64,000 nucleotides of DNA, taken from contig NZ_BSQG01000003.1 in assembly GCF_030268225.1 (NCBI RefSeq), positions 220,991 to 284,990 on the forward strand, written 5' to 3'. This DNA comes from Nocardiopsis ansamitocini (GTDB taxonomy: Bacteria; Actinomycetota; Actinomycetes; Streptosporangiales; Streptosporangiaceae). This document shows positions 42,583-50,756 of this stretch, in pieces (position 1 is the stretch's first letter; each line of letters begins with the position of its first letter). The notes under the pieces are model-generated. The model had not been told where the DNA came from and did no database searches. It saw nothing but the letters and a program-made list of their open reading frames with translations. Made by a program: the position numbers and the translations under genes.

Positions 42583-44177
42583 TGAGTGATGTGGTCGCCG
42601 CCCCGACCGGGGCGGACGAGCCCGCCAAGCCGCGCCTTCCGGTCCGTCCGCGCGTCGCCCGGTTCCTCGTCATGCTCGGGGTGTTCATCTGCGCGGCGTG
42701 CGGTCTGGTCTACGAGCTCTCGCTTGTCGCCCTGGGCAGCTACCTGCTCGGCGACACCATCACCCAGGCGTCGGTGGTGCTGTCGGTCATGGTGTTCGCC
42801 ATGGGTATCGGGTCCTTGGCGTCCAAACGCCTGACCCACCGCCCCGCCTTCTACTTCGCCGTCATCGAAGGACTGCTGTCGCTGATCGGCGGCCTCGCGG
42901 TACTGCTGCTGTACGCGGCCTTCGCCTGGTTCTCCCTCTACCAGCCGGCACTGATCGGCATCGCTTTCGTCCTGGGCGCCCTCATCGGCGCCGAGATCCC
43001 GCTGCTGATGACGCTCATCCAGCGGATTCGCAAACAGGACGCCGCCAGCGCCGTCGCCGACCTCTTCGCCGCCGACTACGTGGGCGCCCTCATCGGGGGC
43101 CTCGCCTTCCCCTTCCTGTTGCTGCCGGTGTTCGGGCTCCCCAGGGGACTGCTGCTGGTCGGTGCGGTCAACGCCGTCATGGGGGTGGCGGTGGTCCTCT
43201 GGTTGTTCCGCCGCTCGCTGACCCGGGCCTCCCAGGCCCTGCTCGCCGGAGGGCTGGCACTGGTCCTACTGGTCCTGGGGTCGGCCTTCGCCTTCTCCGA
43301 GCAGTTCGAGCTGAGTGCCCGTCAAGCGCTGTACCGCGACCCCATCGTGCTGTCGGAACGCTCCGAGTACCAGGAGATCGTGGTCACCCGGGCGTTCGAT
43401 GGAACCGACCTGCGTCTCTTCCTCAACGGCGACCTCCAGTTCTCCTCCCTGGACGAGTACCGCTACCACGAGTCGCTGGTCCACCCGGCTATGGCCGAGG
43501 CGCACGCCAGCGTGCTCATCCTCGGCGGCGGCGACGGGCTCGGACTGCGCGAAGTGCTGCGCTATCCCGACGTCGAGCGAGTGGTCCTGGTGGACCTGGA
43601 CCCCGCGGTCGTACGCCTGGCCCGCACCGAACCCGTCATCAGCAGGCTCAACGAAGGGTCGCTGGACGACGACCGGGTGGACGTGGTCAACGCCGACGCC
43701 TTCAACTGGCTGCGTGACAACGACGAGCGCTTCGACGTCGTCATCGCCGACCTTCCCGATCCCGACGACGTGGGCACCGCCAAGCTCTACTCGGTGGAGT
43801 TCTACACCCTGGCCGAGCGGGCGATGGCCGAGAACGCCCGGATGGTCGTGCAAAGCGGTTCGCCCTACTTCGCAGCCCAGGCGTATTGGAGCGTCGGGCG
43901 GACCATCCAGGGGGCGGGCCTGCACACCACCCCCTACAACGTGGACGTGCCCAGTTTCGGGAACTGGGGATTCCACCTCGCCGCCGCCGGGACCGCCCCC
44001 GACGTGCGGATGCCCAGCGAGCACCCCGAGACCCGGTTCCTGGACGAGGAGACCCTCGCCGCGGCACAGTCCTTCCCCAAGGACCGCCGCCCCAGCGACA
44101 CCGACCCGGAGCTGGCCTCGACGCTCCTGCACCCGCGCATCATCGACTACCACCGTGGGGCCTGGCAAGGGTACTGA
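42582..44177 (+). CDS. Membrane-bound polyamine aminopropyltransferase (spermidine synthase-like)
   Basis: A 531-residue fusion. The first about 230 residues hold seven or so transmembrane helices (CAACGLVYELSLVALGSYLL and so on); the rest is a spermidine-synthase domain with the decarboxy-SAM/SAM pocket VLILGGGDGLGLREVLRY (about 307-324), VVLVDLDPAVVRLAR and VIADLPDPDD. The usual catalytic Asp of the IADxxDP motif is present. It presumably transfers an aminopropyl group at the membrane face; the acceptor is unknown. It is the last gene of the DUF operon. Confidence 0.9.
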   Translation: MSDVVAAPTGADEPAKPRLPVRPRVARFLVMLGVFICAACGLVYELSLVALGSYLLGDTITQASVVLSVMVFAMGIGSLASKRLTHRPAFYFAVIEGLLSLIGGLAVLLLYAAFAWFSLYQPALIGIAFVLGALIGAEIPLLMTLIQRIRKQDAASAVADLFAADYVGALIGGLAFPFLLLPVFGLPRGLLLVGAVNAVMGVAVVLWLFRRSLTRASQALLAGGLALVLLVLGSAFAFSEQFELSARQALYRDPIVLSERSEYQEIVVTRAFDGTDLRLFLNGDLQFSSLDEYRYHESLVHPAMAEAHASVLILGGGDGLGLREVLRYPDVERVVLVDLDPAVVRLARTEPVISRLNEGSLDDDRVDVVNADAFNWLRDNDERFDVVIADLPDPDDVGTAKLYSVEFYTLAERAMAENARMVVQSGSPYFAAQAYWSVGRTIQGAGLHTTPYNVDVPSFGNWGFHLAAAGTAPDVRMPSEHPETRFLDEETLAAAQSFPKDRRPSDTDPELASTLLHPRIIDYHRGAWQGY

Positions 44178-44182
44178 TGTGT

Positions 44183-44198
44183 GTGAGCGTATGCTCAC
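44183..44198. promoter_or_regulatory. GTGAGC-N4-GCTCAC inverted repeat upstream of the double TetR
   Basis: A six-base inverted repeat with a four-base centre lies 100 bases upstream of the tandem-TetR start and just after the aminopropyltransferase stop. Spacing and symmetry are suitable for a TetR-type operator, so autoregulation is plausible. Confidence 0.4.
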
Positions 44199-44298
44199 GC
44201 GTCGGAGCGTACGACTGCTGAGCCGCGCGGGTACCCTCGCTCTGACAAGCAGTCCCCGGGACGATCCGGGGCCGCCACCGGTGGATCGGGGAGCACAG

Positions 44299-45489
44299 AT
44301 GTCCAGCGGCGCGGTAACGCCACGGACCCGGCAGCGACAGGAGCGCAGCGAGCAGTTGCTCGCCGTCGCCATCGACCTGTTCCGCAGGCACGGCTACCAC
44401 CAAGTGGGTATGTCCGACATCGCCGCGGGGGCATCCATGTCGGGCCCCGCCCTTTACCGTTATTTCACTGGTAAGGGCGAACTGCTCAGTCGTGCCGTGC
44501 GCTCGGCAACGGACGCCTACGTCGCCGTTGAGGCCGACCACGTCCCGGGAAGCCCCGTCGCAAGCGCCTTTCCGTCACTTGCCCTGATGACCGTGGACCG
44601 GCGCGACGAGATCGCGCTGAGCCTGCGCGATCACCGCTACCTGGGGGAAACCCAGAAAGCGGAGGGCATTCGCCAGGCCGCGACGTCGTTCGTCTTCTGG
44701 CGCACCGAGCTGTGCCGGGAACGCCCCGGGCTCACGGTCGAGGAAGCCGCGGTCCTGGTGGTGGGCGTCTACGGTGTCCTCGGCAGCACGGGGCGCCACC
44801 GGGTCCGGATGCCCCGCGCCCGCTACGCCGAACTCCTGGCCCAGGCCGCAGCCCGCGTCCTGCACACCCGGTTCCCGGCCCCCGAGCAGGACTTCCTGCC
44901 CGTACTTCAGCCGCTGCAACCGGCCGGTTCGCGACTGGAGGCGGTCACGGCCGAGGCGGCCCGCCTGTTCCGCGAGCGCGGATACCACGGGGTCAGCATG
45001 GAGGACATCGGTGCGGCCGCCGGCGTGACCGCCGCCGCCCTGTACAAGCACACCCCCAGCAAAGCGGCCCTGCTCACCGACATGTTCCATTCGGCCTCGG
45101 ACCGCCTCAACACCGCCACTCGCGAAGCCCTGGTCGGCGTCTCGGATCCGTTGAGCGCCCTGAGTCGGCTCGCCGCGACCCGACTGGGACTGGTCCCGCA
45201 CTTCAGTGACCTCCTCGCGGTCTACGTGACCGAGAGCGAGAACCTCTCCGACCGCGAACTGGGTCTCCTGCGCCGCCGCCAGCGCGACTATGCCTCGCTG
45301 TGGGCCCGATTCATCATGGAGATGCGCCCCCAGGAGGACACCGCGAGCGCCAGGGTCCTGGCCAACTGCGCGATCAACACCATCGACGAATTCGCCAACA
45401 TCGCCGATGTCACCGCGCGTCCCGCCTTCCGCAACGAGGCAGTGGAGATCGTCCTGCGTGCCATGGGGGTTGTCCCCGCTCCCCGGTAG
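44299..45489 (+). CDS. Tandem TetR-family regulator (two fused TetR units)
   Basis: A 396-residue protein that contains two complete TetR-type units. The first helix-turn-helix is at about 17-60 (AIDLFRRHGYHQVGMSDIAA...MSGPALYRYFTGKGELL), the second at about 217-262 (AARLFRERGYHGVSMEDIGA...VTAAALYKHTPSKAALL), each followed by a helical ligand domain. The chain is twice the usual 190-200 residues. GGGGAGCACAG precedes the ATG. It lies downstream of, and in line with, the polyamine operon. The two units may act as an intramolecular dimer. It may be a fatty-acid or acyl-CoA sensor, but the ligand is unknown. Confidence 0.9.
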   Translation: MSSGAVTPRTRQRQERSEQLLAVAIDLFRRHGYHQVGMSDIAAGASMSGPALYRYFTGKGELLSRAVRSATDAYVAVEADHVPGSPVASAFPSLALMTVDRRDEIALSLRDHRYLGETQKAEGIRQAATSFVFWRTELCRERPGLTVEEAAVLVVGVYGVLGSTGRHRVRMPRARYAELLAQAAARVLHTRFPAPEQDFLPVLQPLQPAGSRLEAVTAEAARLFRERGYHGVSMEDIGAAAGVTAAALYKHTPSKAALLTDMFHSASDRLNTATREALVGVSDPLSALSRLAATRLGLVPHFSDLLAVYVTESENLSDRELGLLRRRQRDYASLWARFIMEMRPQEDTASARVLANCAINTIDEFANIADVTARPAFRNEAVEIVLRAMGVVPAPR

Positions 45490-45728
45490 GAGCCGGGCAT
45501 CGTCCGTCGACGCCCCCTGCTATGCACCGACCTGGACACATTCGGACGGACGTGACGTAGGGCAGCGTTTCGGTTACTCTGCCCAGCGAATCAAGGGGCG
45601 GGAAGCAGCAGACAAGCACCGGCGGCCGGAGTCGCAGCGGCTGTCGTGGGTCGGCTCGGCGCCTCATGGCCGCAAGCCGACGCCGTTTTCTCCCGCCTCA
45701 TGCTCCGATCGTCCGGGAAAGGACATTG

Positions 45729-47342
45729 ATGCGCCCCATCCCCCTTGCGCTGCCCCCCACCCCCGACCGGCGGCGCCGCTTTGCGCTCGGCGTGTCCGTC
45801 GTGGCGGTTGCCGCTCTGATCGGGCCAGCGGCTACCCCCGCCGCGGCCGACCCGGTCGCGGGCCCGGTGGCCGACCTGCGCGCCGACATCAGTGCCCTGC
45901 TGGACTCACCCGAACTGCAAGGGGCCACGTCCGGTGTCACGGTGCGCAGCCTCGACAGCGGCGAGCTGTTGTACGGCAACGATGCCGCGACCCCGCTGAT
46001 CCCGGCGTCCAACGCCAAGCTGCTCACCTCCGCCGCCGCGCTCGACGTCCTCGGCCCCGACCACACGTTCCGCACGACCGTCGACGCGGGGGAGGACCCC
46101 GGCGACGGAGTGGTCGAGGGCGACCTGATCCTGAGGGGCACGGGTGATCCCACACTGACCGCCACCGTCTTCGACGCTCTCGCCGCGGAGGTCGCCGGCT
46201 CGGGAGTCACCCTGGTCACCGGTGATCTTCTCGCCGACGACACCTGGTTCGACGACCAGCGTCTCGGCGCGGACTGGGATCCCACCGACGAGCCCTACTA
46301 CTACGCTTCGCAGATCTCCGCACTCACCGTCGCGGCCAACAGTGACTTCGACACCGGTGTGGTCAACGCCACCGCCGCACCCGGTGTTCTGCCCGGGCTG
46401 GCGGTGGACCCCGAGCTCGTTCCCGCCGGAGCCAACCTCCAGATCGTCGACCAGGCCACCACCGGCGAGCCCGACAGCGTGGCGACGCTGGGGGTGAACC
46501 GCGCCCCGGGCACCAACACCTTCGGGTTCACCGGCTCGCTCCCCGCGGGAGGTTCTGCCTTCCAGACCCTGCGCACCGTGCACGAACCCACCGACCACGC
46601 GGCCCACCTCTTCGCCGCGGCTCTGGAGGCCGAGGGGGTCGAGATCGCCGGTGAGGTCCGTCGAGGGTCCGCGCCCGGGACCGTCCATCAGCTGGTCGAG
46701 CACGAGTCGATGCCGTTGCAGGACCTGCTCGTACCGTTCATGAAGCTCTCCAACAACGGCCATGCCGAGATCCTCGTCAAGGCCATCGGCCACGAGGCCC
46801 TCGGAGAGGGCACCTGGGAGGCGGGGCTTGCCGAGGTGGAGGAGGCGATCAACCGTCTTGGCGTCACCACCGACGACCTGGAGTTGACCGACGGCTCCGG
46901 CCTCTCCCACACCAACCTCGTTCGGGCCGACCTCATCGACGACCTGCTCACCGAGGCGACGGATCAGCCGTGGTTCGAGGTGTGGAAGACGTCGCTGCCC
47001 TTGGCCGGCGAGGCAGACCGCCTGGTCGGCGGCACACTCGCCCAGCGCATGCGCGGCACCGCGGCCGAGGCGAACGTGTACGCCAAGACCGGCAGCCTCA
47101 CCGGCGCCAGCGCCCTGTCCGGCTACGTCACCACCGCCGACGGTGAGGAACTGGCGTTCTCCATCGTCAACAACGGCTACCCGGGGATCCCGCCGCGCGC
47201 CGTCCAGGACGCGATCGCCGTTCGTCTCGCGGAGTTCACCCGTGACGACCAGGTCCGGCCCCTGTCCCGTTCCACCACTCAGTACGAGAACGAGCAGAGT
47301 TACACCGGCGACCTTGAGTGCACCTGGTCGGGCGCCTGCTGA
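45729..47342 (+). CDS. dacB: D-alanyl-D-alanine carboxypeptidase/endopeptidase (PBP4 type)
   Basis: Secreted peptidoglycan-trimming enzyme of 537 residues, family S13. An N-terminal signal (basic RRRRFALGVSVVAVAALI, cleavage near AAA-DP at 40) is followed by the active-site SNAK (Ser94, Lys97), the second motif SNN (near 338) and YAKTGSLTGAS near 457. The C-terminus carries two cysteines in LECTWSGAC that may form a disulfide. GAAAGGAC precedes the ATG. It stands alone and is followed by a strong inverted repeat. Confidence 0.92.
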   Translation: MRPIPLALPPTPDRRRRFALGVSVVAVAALIGPAATPAAADPVAGPVADLRADISALLDSPELQGATSGVTVRSLDSGELLYGNDAATPLIPASNAKLLTSAAALDVLGPDHTFRTTVDAGEDPGDGVVEGDLILRGTGDPTLTATVFDALAAEVAGSGVTLVTGDLLADDTWFDDQRLGADWDPTDEPYYYASQISALTVAANSDFDTGVVNATAAPGVLPGLAVDPELVPAGANLQIVDQATTGEPDSVATLGVNRAPGTNTFGFTGSLPAGGSAFQTLRTVHEPTDHAAHLFAAALEAEGVEIAGEVRRGSAPGTVHQLVEHESMPLQDLLVPFMKLSNNGHAEILVKAIGHEALGEGTWEAGLAEVEEAINRLGVTTDDLELTDGSGLSHTNLVRADLIDDLLTEATDQPWFEVWKTSLPLAGEADRLVGGTLAQRMRGTAAEANVYAKTGSLTGASALSGYVTTADGEELAFSIVNNGYPGIPPRAVQDAIAVRLAEFTRDDQVRPLSRSTTQYENEQSYTGDLECTWSGAC

Positions 47343-47353
47343 GAGCCTTCCCG

Positions 47354-47419
47354 CCGTTGATCGTGACCCCGCCCACCGGTGACATGGGGGAGAAGGGGGC
47401 GAGGGGTCACGATCAACGG
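47354..47419. terminator. Bidirectional terminator between dacB and the RiPP-like operon
   Basis: A perfect 17-base inverted repeat (47354-47370 and 47403-47419) with a 32-base loop lies between the two convergent genes. The right arm overlaps the stop codon of the minus-strand membrane protein gene. No strong U-tract, but its position and length make it the natural end of both transcripts. Confidence 0.75.
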
Positions 47420-48261
47420 AGGACGGGGGCCTGCACCGCGATCAGCAGCAGCCCCACCGACGCAACGGTGAACGGCACGATCCGACGCGGGCTGACGGCC
47501 AGGAACGCCAGATGGGTGGGGACCGCCAACCCCACGACCACGACTCCCGGCAACAGTCCGAGCGCACCGAGTCCCAGGGTCAACTCGACCAGGGCGGCCC
47601 CGATCGCCGCCGCACGGAGCAGCGGCAGGAACCAGGGGCCCTCCAGGAGTCCGGCCATCACCTGTGGCGAGGGTACGCGGAAGAAGTCGGGGCTGCCTGC
47701 GCGCGCCTGGTAGGCCCCGTAAGCGATGTTGTCCGCTAGGACTCGCCCGCTCATGAAATGCGGGGACCCCAGCTTGCGTATCCCCGCCACCAGATAGAGC
47801 TGTGCGGCCCCCAGCGACGCCGCAGCCCCTGCCGGGACCGTCCCGGCCACTCCGACGAGAGGGAGACCCAGGCGCAGCACCAGCACCGAGGCCAGCAACG
47901 TCATGCACACCGACGTGTAGCGGGCGGTGTCCAAGGCCCCGTCGCGCACCAGCCAGGCAACACAGGCACAACACAGCGCCAGGGTGGTGTTCTGCGTCCA
48001 GGGGGCCGGAACGATAACGGGAGCCAACGCCATCGCCACGGCCAGGAGCAGCCCCAGACGGGCCAACGCCCATCGCGACCGCAGCCGGCCCGGGTGCGTC
48101 CAGCCCGCGCCCGGCCGGTAGACCCGGAGGTCGGGATGGTGCAGCCGGATGGTCCGGCTGTCCAACAGGGTCAGACTCGTTCGCCAGGCCAGAGCCAACG
48201 CCAGGCAGTACAGCGCAGTCGTCGTCGCGGTGGCACCGGCCCCCCCGTCGGTCAGGCTCAC
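47413..48261 (-). CDS. Multi-helix membrane protein (HTTM/DoxX-like), last gene of the RiPP-like operon
   Basis: A 282-residue polytopic membrane protein with about seven or eight hydrophobic helices. The segment LYLVAGIRKLGSPHFMSGRVLADNI, in which a helix is followed by a Lys and a GxxF loop, resembles HTTM and DoxX/MauE-like membrane proteins; this family call rests only on pattern and hydropathy. The GTG start overlaps the previous stop by four bases (GTGA). Because it ends a gene set with YcaO and HExxH enzymes, it may act in export, immunity or membrane-linked maturation of the peptide. Confidence 0.68.
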   Translation of the reverse strand: MSLTDGGAGATATTTALYCLALALAWRTSLTLLDSRTIRLHHPDLRVYRPGAGWTHPGRLRSRWALARLGLLLAVAMALAPVIVPAPWTQNTTLALCCACVAWLVRDGALDTARYTSVCMTLLASVLVLRLGLPLVGVAGTVPAGAAASLGAAQLYLVAGIRKLGSPHFMSGRVLADNIAYGAYQARAGSPDFFRVPSPQVMAGLLEGPWFLPLLRAAAIGAALVELTLGLGALGLLPGVVVVGLAVPTHLAFLAVSPRRIVPFTVASVGLLLIAVQAPVLR

Positions 48262-48665
48262 TCGACCTTCCGCAGTACGCAGGTCAGCGCCGGGATCTCT
48301 GCCCCGTGGGCGATCTGGGCCACCCGTAACCGGCGCGACTCCGGATCGTAGGCCACCCGCCAGTTTCCTTTGGAACCGATGATCACGCCGTCGAACGCTG
48401 GAACCGGACTCGGAACGCACAGTGCGCGCCGCAACTCGACCGGATCGAGGAAATGGCCGTCGGGAGACACGTGGAATTTTTCCAGCGGCAGAGGAATCGT
48501 TCGATTTTCGACTGTGCTGTAGAGAAAACCTTTGGCCGATCCCGAATACATGCCCCACGCGAACGGTTTCTGTGGATCGGTTCGCACGCCCCAAACAACA
48601 GAAAAGACCAACAGGGCAATACCGCCGACGCTCAGGGCAGACACATCAGGGGCCCATCCCGTCAT
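48258..48665 (-). CDS. Small single-helix membrane protein of the RiPP-like operon
   Basis: A 135-residue protein: one N-terminal transmembrane helix (VGGIALLVFSVVWGV, about 13-27), then a soluble part of about 105 residues with WGMYSGSAKGFLYST and two cysteines (ALCVPSP and LTCVLRK). GAAGGGACGAGCG precedes the ATG, and it starts 15 bases after the methyltransferase stop. Its stop is embedded in the next start, so its synthesis is coupled to the multi-helix protein, and the two may form a complex. Unknown family. Confidence 0.72.
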   Translation of the reverse strand: MTGWAPDVSALSVGGIALLVFSVVWGVRTDPQKPFAWGMYSGSAKGFLYSTVENRTIPLPLEKFHVSPDGHFLDPVELRRALCVPSPVPAFDGVIIGSKGNWRVAYDPESRRLRVAQIAHGAEIPALTCVLRKVE

Positions 48666-48680
48666 CGCTCGTCCCTTCCG

Positions 48681-49433
48681 TCACGGTGTTTTCTGGTAGA
48701 CCGACACGTGGTACAGAGAGTCGTCGGCCAAAGGACGGCCGCTCCAGTCCCCGTACCTGTCCCGCAGGTGCAGGCCGGCCGCCTCGGCCATCAGGTCGAG
48801 CTCGCCCGCTCCCGCATAGCGGAAGGGCACGTGAACGTGGTGCACGCCCTCGCCCGTGGTGACGACATAGTGCGACTCGTAGCGCTGGGTGGAACGGTGC
48901 ACCCGGCGGTACAGCACCACCAGGTCCTCGTTGCCAGTGGGCACCACGTGCCCACCGCTCATTCGCGGACTCTCCAGCGCCTCGGGCAGCGGCGCGTCGA
49001 ACACGAACAATCCACCCGGCCGGAGCCGGAGGGCCGCATTGCGCAGGCAACGCACCTGTTCCTCCTGGCTCTGTAACTCGAACAGGGTTCCGCCGACGAG
49101 ATAGACGAGGGCGTGGCCGCCTTCGTCGGGACCGTCGACGAAGTCGCCGAAGGAAACCGGCACGACGTCGTCGCCGGCCTTCTCCCGCAGTCGCTCCACC
49201 ATCGCTTTGGACGCCTCCACCCCCCGGACGTCCACGCCCGACCGGGCCAGGGGCAGGGCCACCCGACCGGTGCCGATCCCCAGTTCGACCACGCTTCCGC
49301 CATCGGCCACCAGCGAGGCGAGCAGTCGGACACAGTCGTCGGTGGGCGCCGCCGCGCCGAACCAGCGGTCGTAGTTCATGGACAGGAGGTCCTCGTAGGA
49401 ACGGCCGCTCACCCGGATCGCGTCATCAGACAT
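48681..49433 (-). CDS. SAM-dependent methyltransferase of the RiPP-like operon
   Basis: A 250-residue class I methyltransferase: motif I VVELGIGTGRVALPLA (about 49-64), GVEASKAMVERL for the acidic ribose-binding position, and ALRLRPGGLFVFDAP for motif IV. I chose ATG 49433 with GGAAGG upstream over the GTG two codons earlier. It follows the YcaO gene after 54 bases. In this setting it may methylate the modified peptide (N-terminus, side chain or C-terminus), or tailor a small intermediate. Confidence 0.85.
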   Translation of the reverse strand: MSDDAIRVSGRSYEDLLSMNYDRWFGAAAPTDDCVRLLASLVADGGSVVELGIGTGRVALPLARSGVDVRGVEASKAMVERLREKAGDDVVPVSFGDFVDGPDEGGHALVYLVGGTLFELQSQEEQVRCLRNAALRLRPGGLFVFDAPLPEALESPRMSGGHVVPTGNEDLVVLYRRVHRSTQRYESHYVVTTGEGVHHVHVPFRYAGAGELDLMAEAAGLHLRDRYGDWSGRPLADDSLYHVSVYQKTP

Positions 49434-49487
49434 GGTCACCTTCCGAACGTGGGAACAGACAGGTTCTCGGTGGAGCGGCCCCGCAGT

Positions 49488-50756
49488 TCAGCCCAGCGGA
49501 TGCGGGGGGATTCCCGGTCCGCGAGTCCCAGTGCTGAGCCGTTCCGTCACCGGGAGACGACGAGCGCCGGGAGCGACGGTGCGCACCACCACCGCACCGG
49601 TGGAGGCCAGGTTCGCGACGGTGGTGTCCACCCCGATGACGTCGCGCTCGGTATGGTCGGCCAGCGTCTGGGCCTGGACCGGCCGGGGAACCATACGGCG
49701 ATCGGGGTCGGGCCAGTGCATCCGTCCCGCGCAACTCATCAACCGTCCCAGACCGTTCTGCCGGTGGAACGCGTGCAGGGCATGGGCGACCGGTCCGCTG
49801 ATCCAGGGATTGCGTTCGGTGGCCAGCCAGTCGGCGACCGCGCCCGCTGCCGGAGTCTCCATGCTCCAGCGCACCATCAACGCCTCGTGCGCCGCTGCCC
49901 GGGCAGCGGCGGCCACAGCGGGACCGTCCGTGACGTCCCCGACCGCCCGCGCGCCGAAACTCTGCCGGCGCTGCTCGGGGGAGTGCAGGCAGCACAGGAT
50001 ACAGGCGCTGCCCCTGGGGCCGGGCAACAACAGGAACGTACTCGCGAGCGTCAGCGCGTCCAGGGCCTCGCGCAGCGGTTGCGACAACGGCGGGCGCCCG
50101 GTCAATTCGAACCGGGGTGCGTAGTCGTACCAGGTGCGGGCGATCAGGTCCCTTTCAAGGACCTCCAGTAAGCCGTGCACCCCCGCTGCGGCATGAGTGG
50201 CATGTGCCGCCAGTCCGGTCGAACCCGGCGACGGCAGCGCCACCGAACCCAGGGATGACCGGTGGGCCAAGTACACGGCCCAGGCCGGGACCAGAACCTG
50301 CCCGCCGCCGGTCAGGGACTCTCCCGGGACCCATAGCATCTCGGCCTCGCGCAGCCCCGGGTAGCCGGCAAGCTCCGGCCAGGCGAGAGGGTCCAGTGCC
50401 GGACGGCCGGTGCGGCGCAACCGGTCGAACCGGCCCATGAGCGCGCCGGGGACCCGCCCCCGCTCGGCCTCGCGACCGGCGACGACGTTGTGGACGCGTT
50501 CCAGGAGTTCTCCGCGGGCGCGCACCGTCACCGACTGGGCGGTCTCGCCTGCGGCAGAGCCGATCAGGACCCGTTGGCCGCCGGCAGCGTCGTTGGGCGC
50601 GAAGTCGGGTGAGCGGGCCGCGACCCGCCCCATCAGCAGTCCGCTGACCTGGGGGACGGGGGTGAACAACCGCACTGGCCAGCCGGGGGTCACCAGATTG
50701 TGTGGCCGTCCGACGGTCTCGGGGACGGGAGGAACCGTGTCAGCGGTGCTCGTCAT
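49488..50756 (-). CDS. YcaO-family protein
   Basis: A 422-residue member of the ATP-dependent YcaO family, which activates peptide backbone amides. The YcaO sequence blocks are in order: GSAAGETAQSVTVRARGELLER (66-87), STGLAAHATHAAAGVHGLLEVLERD (179-203), AVAAAARAAAHEALMVRWSME (280-300), VIGVDTTVANLASTGAVVVRTVAPG (373-397) and a Pro-rich end GPGIPPHPLG (413-422). No fused leader-binding domain and no separate E1-like or TfuA partner gene is near. Its ATG overlaps the HExxH stop by four bases (ATGA). Possible products are azolines, thioamides or amidines. Confidence 0.88.
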   Translation of the reverse strand: MTSTADTVPPVPETVGRPHNLVTPGWPVRLFTPVPQVSGLLMGRVAARSPDFAPNDAAGGQRVLIGSAAGETAQSVTVRARGELLERVHNVVAGREAERGRVPGALMGRFDRLRRTGRPALDPLAWPELAGYPGLREAEMLWVPGESLTGGGQVLVPAWAVYLAHRSSLGSVALPSPGSTGLAAHATHAAAGVHGLLEVLERDLIARTWYDYAPRFELTGRPPLSQPLREALDALTLASTFLLLPGPRGSACILCCLHSPEQRRQSFGARAVGDVTDGPAVAAAARAAAHEALMVRWSMETPAAGAVADWLATERNPWISGPVAHALHAFHRQNGLGRLMSCAGRMHWPDPDRRMVPRPVQAQTLADHTERDVIGVDTTVANLASTGAVVVRTVAPGARRLPVTERLSTGTRGPGIPPHPLG

